Shown here: piece after piece, positions 23,117-25,563 of the stretch
Numbering within the stretch: position 1 is the first letter of the stretch
Layout of the letters: each line of letters begins with the position of its first letter
Virus record (IMG/VR): IMGVR_UViG_3300026116_000091
Coordinates: 1 to 25,563 of that record
Source of the DNA: a virus
DNA length: 25,563 nucleotides
Reading direction: 5' to 3' (one strand)
Position numbers and translations under genes: made by a program
Notes under the pieces: model-generated
Seen by the model: only the letters and a program-made list of their open reading frames with translations
Databases searched by the model: none
What the model was told of the DNA's origin: nothing

Positions 23117-23685
23117 GCCCGCACCCTCAGCTCTTTAAGCTTTCGCCTGTATTCCGCCTTGATCGCCATGAGATCGTCGATACCGTATTTCTTGACCAAA
23201 TGCGGCCCCTCAATCTCAGCGACTATTTCCGGCCCATACTTGAGCAGTAATCCGATTCGATAATTAGCGATATTCCCTGAGAGGTGGCTGTTGCAATATT
23301 TGCATTGTTTGTTCGCGTTCCGTTCGTGGAAACGCAGTTCTGGGTTCGCCCCAACAGACCGATAATGGCCGCAGTCGTAATCTCCCCCGCGTGTCATCGG
23401 CGTGAAATCACCGCAGGAGATGCAGGGCAGGTCAACATCACGGGCGCGGATATAGGCATTGAACGCCGCCTGCGCCTCTCTCAGATGCTGTGAGCGTGTC
23501 TTGAGTGCGCGCTTGCGCTCAGCATGCAGTCTGCGCTCAATCTTCTCGTGGACCTGTCTTGTGGCCGCTATGGCGCATTCGGTCGAACAAACCCGTTGCA
23601 GACCACTCCGAGGGATAAACTCTTCCCGGCAGATCCTGCATTTTTTGGGCTTTAGTTGGGGGAATGCGCGAGCCGAAGAAATCAT
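23113..23685 (-). CDS. ninG: NinG/Rap-type recombination protein
   Basis: A 190-residue protein matching lambda NinG (Rap). The N-terminal KPKKCRICREEF with C16-x2-C19 and C33-x3-C37 forms a zinc-ribbon-like part. A basic helix (41-75, REAQAAFNAYIRARD) leads to CISCGD (C88/C91), DCGHYRSVGANPELRFH (C105, H107) and NANKQCKYCNSHLSGN (C128/C131), the HNH-like core. NYRIGLLLKYG follows. Rap is an endonuclease of branched recombination intermediates in the lambda Red pathway. The ATG follows the operator-bearing gap; no clear Shine-Dalgarno is visible. The first gene of the leftward set, it may use a promoter in the 107-nt gap. Confidence 0.9.
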   Translation of the reverse strand: MISSARAFPQLKPKKCRICREEFIPRSGLQRVCSTECAIAATRQVHEKIERRLHAERKRALKTRSQHLREAQAAFNAYIRARDVDLPCISCGDFTPMTRGGDYDCGHYRSVGANPELRFHERNANKQCKYCNSHLSGNIANYRIGLLLKYGPEIVAEIEGPHLVKKYGIDDLMAIKAEYRRKLKELRVRA

Positions 23686-23703
23686 GGGAAAAATCCGACG
23701 AAC

Positions 23704-23716
23704 GGCACATTGTGCC
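23704..23716. promoter_or_regulatory. Operator-like palindrome O1
   Basis: GGCACA-T-TGTGCC is a perfect 6-bp inverted repeat, 18 nt upstream of the ninG start. A second 13-bp site of the same consensus lies with its centre 25 bp away. Probably bound by a dimeric repressor; the nearby small HTH protein is the best candidate, by inference. Confidence 0.65.
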
Positions 23717-23718
23717 TA

Positions 23719-23747
23719 TTGCAATTGAGGCACGATGTGCCTAATCT
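23719..23747 (+). promoter_or_regulatory. Weak candidate promoter for the plus-strand pair
   Basis: TTGCAA (23719-23724) and TAATCT (23742-23747) are separated by 17 nt; the -10 match is poor. The second operator fills the spacer exactly, so a bound repressor would block polymerase. It would start transcripts about 35-45 nt before the 112-aa gene. A leftward partner promoter is expected but not clear. Confidence 0.3.
23729..23741. promoter_or_regulatory. Operator-like palindrome O2
   Basis: GGCAC-GAT-GTGCC, flanked by A and T so that arms extend to six bases, matches the consensus of the first site, GGCACNNTGTGCC. It lies in the spacer of the candidate rightward promoter. Two matched sites in a divergent gap argue for a real regulator-binding region. 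Confidence 0.65.
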
Positions 23748-23792
23748 ATACCCATGCCAGCCACAACGGCGAGGCGGAAAAGGAGAAATAAA

Positions 23793-24131
23793 ATGAGCAA
23801 CGCCACTGCAAAAATCATCGAAAAAATCGACGTTGAACGCGACTACGGTTTGATCGGCACCGCACTCGTCATCGACCATGAAAAACATGGCCGTTTGCTG
23901 CTCAATGACGGGTTTGGCGGCATCGATACACCGGCGGGCGGGGCTGTGCGCTGGCGGCATGGGATGGCAGTCAAGTTGCTGCCGAGCGATACCATCGAGT
24001 CGCTGCAATCCACGCCGTGGAACGACTACGCCTCTACCTACGATGCCGTGCTTGCTGGCCATGACAAAAATCGCCCGGTGCTGGACTGGACTGGCGACAT
24101 GGTCGAACGCCTTGCGAAATTTGCGCTGTGA
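23793..24131 (+). CDS. Hypothetical protein paired with small HTH regulator (112 aa)
   Basis: I start it at the ATG 23793, with AAGGAG 7 nt upstream; a longer in-frame ATG (23754) lacks such a site. The 112-residue product has IDVERDYGLIGTALVIDHEKHGRLLLND split over two strands, FGGIDTPAGGAVRWRHGMAVKLL, then DTIESLQSTPWNDYA and a C-terminal RPVLDWTGDMVERLAKFAL. No signal or membrane segment. Its stop shares ATGA with the HTH gene. One of only two plus-strand genes in the window, and visibly GC-richer than the neighbours, consistent with a separate transcription unit (moron). Function unknown; a toxin/antitoxin or anti-repressor role is only a possibility raised by the HTH partner. Confidence 0.75.
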   Translation: MSNATAKIIEKIDVERDYGLIGTALVIDHEKHGRLLLNDGFGGIDTPAGGAVRWRHGMAVKLLPSDTIESLQSTPWNDYASTYDAVLAGHDKNRPVLDWTGDMVERLAKFAL

Positions 24132-24322
24132 AACCCGACGCGTCAAAACACAACCCAGACCCCGAGTACATCCGGGGTCTTGTGTCGTCCACCGGACTCT
24201 CTCAGCATGCCGCAGCGCAACAGATTGGCATTTCGGCGCGCGTGATGCGGTATTACCTGTCGGGCGAGCGCGACGCTCCATACCCGGTCCAGTACGCTCT
24301 GGAGCAATTGGCTGGCACATGA
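24128..24322 (+). CDS. Small helix-turn-helix regulator (64 aa)
   Basis: A 64-residue protein that is almost entirely one DNA-binding fold: YIRGLVSSTGLSQHAAAQQIGISARVMRYYLSG split into helices at about 14-21, 25-32 (SQHAAAQQ) and a recognition helix 36-44 (ARVMRYYL), then GERDAPYPVQYALEQLA. The pattern S-x-x-A-A-x-x-I-G-x-S-x-R-x-M-R-Y-Y is typical of small XRE-like phage/plasmid regulators. It is coupled to the 112-aa gene (ATGA) and is the obvious candidate to bind the two palindromes at 23704-23741, giving autoregulation and control of ninG. It is shorter than CI/Cro-type repressors with oligomerisation domains. Confidence 0.82.
   Translation: MKPDASKHNPDPEYIRGLVSSTGLSQHAAAQQIGISARVMRYYLSGERDAPYPVQYALEQLAGT
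24157..24180 (+). repeat. Perfect 8-bp hairpin inside the HTH gene
   Basis: AGACCCCG and CGGGGTCT form a perfect stem with an 8-nt loop, about 30 nt into the HTH coding sequence. No U-run follows, so it is not a plain intrinsic terminator. It could slow ribosomes or serve in RNA-level control, or simply reflect coding of DPEYIRGL. Confidence 0.4.
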
Positions 24323-24328
24323 ATGCGC

Positions 24329-24359
24329 GAGCGGGAGAGGTCATACCGCATTCTCGCTC
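24329..24359. repeat. Imperfect hairpin in the convergent gene junction
   Basis: GAGCGGGAGA and TCTCGCTC pair with one or two bulged bases around a 13-nt loop, where the plus-strand HTH gene ends and the leftward 132-aa gene ends. It may act as a weak two-way terminator, although no U-tract longer than two bases follows on the plus strand. It overlaps the end of the 132-aa gene. Confidence 0.3.
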
Positions 24360-24739
24360 TTAGGGTTTATATATTCGACAATTGATGGAGTGCCTATGAG
24401 GACTCCATGTTTGAATAAAGCGGAAAATTCAATCCAGCCAGACTGCTTCTCTTTTGGGTCTATGAGAAAATCGTAGAATCTGATCTCTCCAGTGAAATTC
24501 TCCTTTTCCCAGCGCTCGTTAATAGGAGTCATTAAGCCAACTAACGCGGCCAGTCCCTGCGCATTTGGATCGCTACGGTCTTCAACGTCATATTCCAAAT
24601 GCCACAAACTGCCATCGGCCTTGATCAAATAGTTATCACATAACTGTGCTGGTGTATCCTTGGTCTGATAATTAAGTGCATTGGCGCCATCCACGGGCAA
24701 TGGATATTCACATTTGAGATAGTCAAACATGCCCATCAT
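24341..24739 (-). CDS. Hypothetical phage protein, MFDYLKCEYPLP-type (132 aa)
   Basis: 132 residues. The N-terminal MFDYLKCEYPLP and NYQTKDTPAQLCDNYLIKADGSL are a pattern I recognise from many phage and prophage early-region proteins of unknown function. The rest is mixed alpha/beta with EIRFYDFLID and SGWIEFSALFKHG. Three in-frame ATGs sit close together (24739, 24736, 24730); a strong GGGGAGGGGG precedes them, favouring the first. Its start overlaps the stop of the 46-aa membrane ORF by ATGA. No catalytic motif seen. Confidence 0.7.
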   Translation of the reverse strand: MMGMFDYLKCEYPLPVDGANALNYQTKDTPAQLCDNYLIKADGSLWHLEYDVEDRSDPNAQGLAALVGLMTPINERWEKENFTGEIRFYDFLIDPKEKQSGWIEFSALFKHGVLIGTPSIVEYINPKSENAV

Positions 24740-24876
24740 TCCCCCTCCCCGCGCTTAACCTCGTCCATCTCCGCGCAATACACGTCGTCATCCGATACCG
24801 AAAGTAACCAATGGAAAATAAACACCAACGCCAGCTCAAAGAGCATTCCGCAGATAACGCCGCCGAAGAAGGTCAT
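24736..24876 (-). CDS. Small single-span membrane protein (46 aa)
   Basis: Short ORF read by eye: MTFFGGVICGMLFELALVFI, then FHWLLSVSDDD, then a charged tail ending VKRGEGE. Residues about 3-27 form one transmembrane segment, followed by an acidic and Lys/Arg-containing tail. Both ends fit the operon rule: its ATG overlaps the stop of the upstream 125-aa gene by ATGA, and its TGA overlaps the next ATG. Such double coupling is unlikely by chance. No family recognised; small phage membrane peptides may affect host envelope functions or regulators. Confidence 0.6.
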   Translation of the reverse strand: MTFFGGVICGMLFELALVFIFHWLLSVSDDDVYCAEMDEVKRGEGE

Positions 24877-25250
24877 GGCTGCCTCGCCATTACTGGGGTC
24901 CCATTGTGGCGCGCATGCTCATCTTCAAATTCCAAATTCGCTACCTCCATCAACTCATACAACATGCCGTATTTCATCATCTCGCGTAATTGGGAAACGG
25001 CCGGATAATTGGACGGCGGCAAATATCTGCCGAAGATATCCAACACCCACGCAACCTGATCGCAATTCAATTTGCGAGGCGCAGCACGCCCAATATCTTC
25101 GAATCGCTGCTTAATGCGCTCCAGGCCGATATACTCCGTATCGGCGCCCACTGGCCCAGGCATGCGATCACCGCCGACAGCCTCCAATTCGCCATTAGAG
25201 CCAACATGCAAAACCAATCTCACAGAGTCGTTACCGGGATGTTCGGTCAT
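24873..25250 (-). CDS. Hypothetical phage protein (125 aa)
   Basis: I start it at the ATG 25250, with GGGAGG about 9 nt upstream and a one-base overlap with the stop of the 35-aa ORF; the longer frame to 25289 is less likely. The 125-residue product has DSVRLVLHVGSNGELEAVGG, then ADTEYIGLERIKQRFEDIGR, LNCDQVAWVLDIFGRYLPPS and LREMMKYGMLYELMEVANLEFEDEHARHNG in successive helices. No signal peptide or known catalytic motif. Part of a run of small coupled genes typical of phage early regions. Function unknown. Confidence 0.62.
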   Translation of the reverse strand: MTEHPGNDSVRLVLHVGSNGELEAVGGDRMPGPVGADTEYIGLERIKQRFEDIGRAAPRKLNCDQVAWVLDIFGRYLPPSNYPAVSQLREMMKYGMLYELMEVANLEFEDEHARHNGTPVMARQP

Positions 25251-25357
25251 CACCAATTCCCTCCCGCAATCGCGTGCCACGTGGCACAAACACCTGCCAG
25301 CAGCAGGACCAATGCAATGACTTCACCGATGTAATTAGATCCGTGCGTGCGTTTCAT
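25250..25357 (-). CDS. Small single-span membrane protein (35 aa)
   Basis: Short ORF read by eye: MKRTHGSNYIGEVIALVLLL followed by AGVCATWHAIAGGNW. A basic N-terminus and one transmembrane segment (about 10-31) could also be read as a signal-anchor. GGGGAG lies 5 nt before the ATG. Its start overlaps the upstream stop by ATGA and its own TGA shares one base with the next ATG. Conservation of both couplings supports translation. Role unknown. Confidence 0.55.
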   Translation of the reverse strand: MKRTHGSNYIGEVIALVLLLAGVCATWHAIAGGNW

Positions 25358-25563
25358 GCGGTCTCCCCGAACAAAGATTTCAAGCGTGCTAGATTCTCCA
25401 GCGCAATTCGTTTGCGACGCTCCTTGCCGGTTTTGTCTTCAAGCCGAGACCATTGCGCCCGCATACCCTTCCACTCGTCCTCGGCACGCTCGATACGTTT
25501 GTGCTCCCAGCTGACCTCGTCGTCTCCGGTGCAGAGTTTCCGGAACTCCGGAGCGCTCGGCGG
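25354..25563 (-). CDS. Hypothetical protein, C-terminal part (cut by right edge)
   Basis: The last 69 codons of a gene that begins beyond the right edge. The visible part is strongly charged and helical: EFRKLCTGDDEVSWEHKR, then IERAEDEWKGMRAQWSRLED, KTGKERRKRIALENLARLKS and LFGETA at the end. The heptad-like charge pattern suggests a coiled coil. Its stop overlaps the 35-aa ORF start by ATGA. Too little is visible for a family call. Confidence 0.6.
   Translation of the reverse strand, partial: PPSAPEFRKLCTGDDEVSWEHKRIERAEDEWKGMRAQWSRLEDKTGKERRKRIALENLARLKSLFGETA

Noticed and set aside
23682-24344. A 220-codon minus-strand ORF covering the plus-strand pair
   Set aside because: It is antisense to two genes with good ribosome sites, coupling and a recognisable HTH; its protein is rich in Arg/Cys/His runs without motifs, and it would include both operators and overlap the ninG start.
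1-25563. tRNA genes, integrase or att sites
   Set aside because: I saw no cloverleaf sequence, tyrosine/serine recombinase motif or flanking direct repeats.

Overview
This window is about 25.6 kb of phage or prophage DNA, truncated at both ends. The morphogenesis genes match the P22-type short-tailed (podovirus-like) plan: TerS, TerL, P22-type portal, scaffold, P22-type coat, gp4-like tail accessory factor, gp10-like stabilisation protein and ejection proteins. A NinG/Rap protein, a T7-lysozyme-type amidase, a LydA-type holin and a lipobox lipoprotein point to a Gram-negative (proteobacterial) host. Base composition looks near 50% GC and uniform, so I cannot name the host. No integrase, tRNA, CRISPR array, IS element or reverse transcriptase is visible. 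Whether this is an integrated prophage or a free phage contig cannot be decided here.

Almost everything is on the minus strand, so gene order runs right to left. From the right edge: (a) 25.56-24.34 kb, five small coupled genes of unknown function, including two membrane ORFs of 35 and 46 codons. (b) 24.32-23.69 kb, a plus-strand island of two genes, the second a small HTH protein, divergent from ninG across a 107-nt gap with two palindromic operators. (c) 23.69-21.71 kb, ninG, two unknown genes, the endolysin and a Q-like putative antiterminator, closed by an intrinsic terminator. (d) 21.64-20.30 kb, holin, small hydrophobic protein, lipoprotein and a secreted cysteine-containing protein. 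(e) 20.25-16.07 kb, six beta-rich proteins with Gly-rich linkers, a ConA/lyase-like domain, a cadherin-like domain and repeat stalks, probably receptor-binding or virion-surface parts. (f) 16.07-9.17 kb, GroES-like co-chaperonin, TerS, TerL, portal, scaffold, coat and a coat-proximal small protein, ending in a strong UUCG-loop terminator. (g) 9.13-0 kb, small beta protein, SGNH hydrolase, gp4-like, gp10-like, fibre-like protein, GNAT acetyltransferase and three ejection-type proteins, the last cut by the left edge.

Most minus-strand genes are joined by ATGA, GTGA or TAATG overlaps, so this reads as one long late operon. No promoter-sized gap separates the terminator near 21.67 kb from the holin, so late transcription must read through it. 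This fits Q-type antitermination by the gene just upstream.

The most unusual features are: the phage co-chaperonin beside the packaging genes; an SGNH hydrolase inside the head/neck module that shares an N-terminal MSNPGPN motif with a coat-proximal small protein; a roughly 70-residue beta insertion in the gp4-like protein; the receptor-binding-like cassette lying between lysis and packaging; and an exported lipoprotein/secreted-protein pair of unknown role in the lysis region. No stretch over 300 nt lacks a gene.
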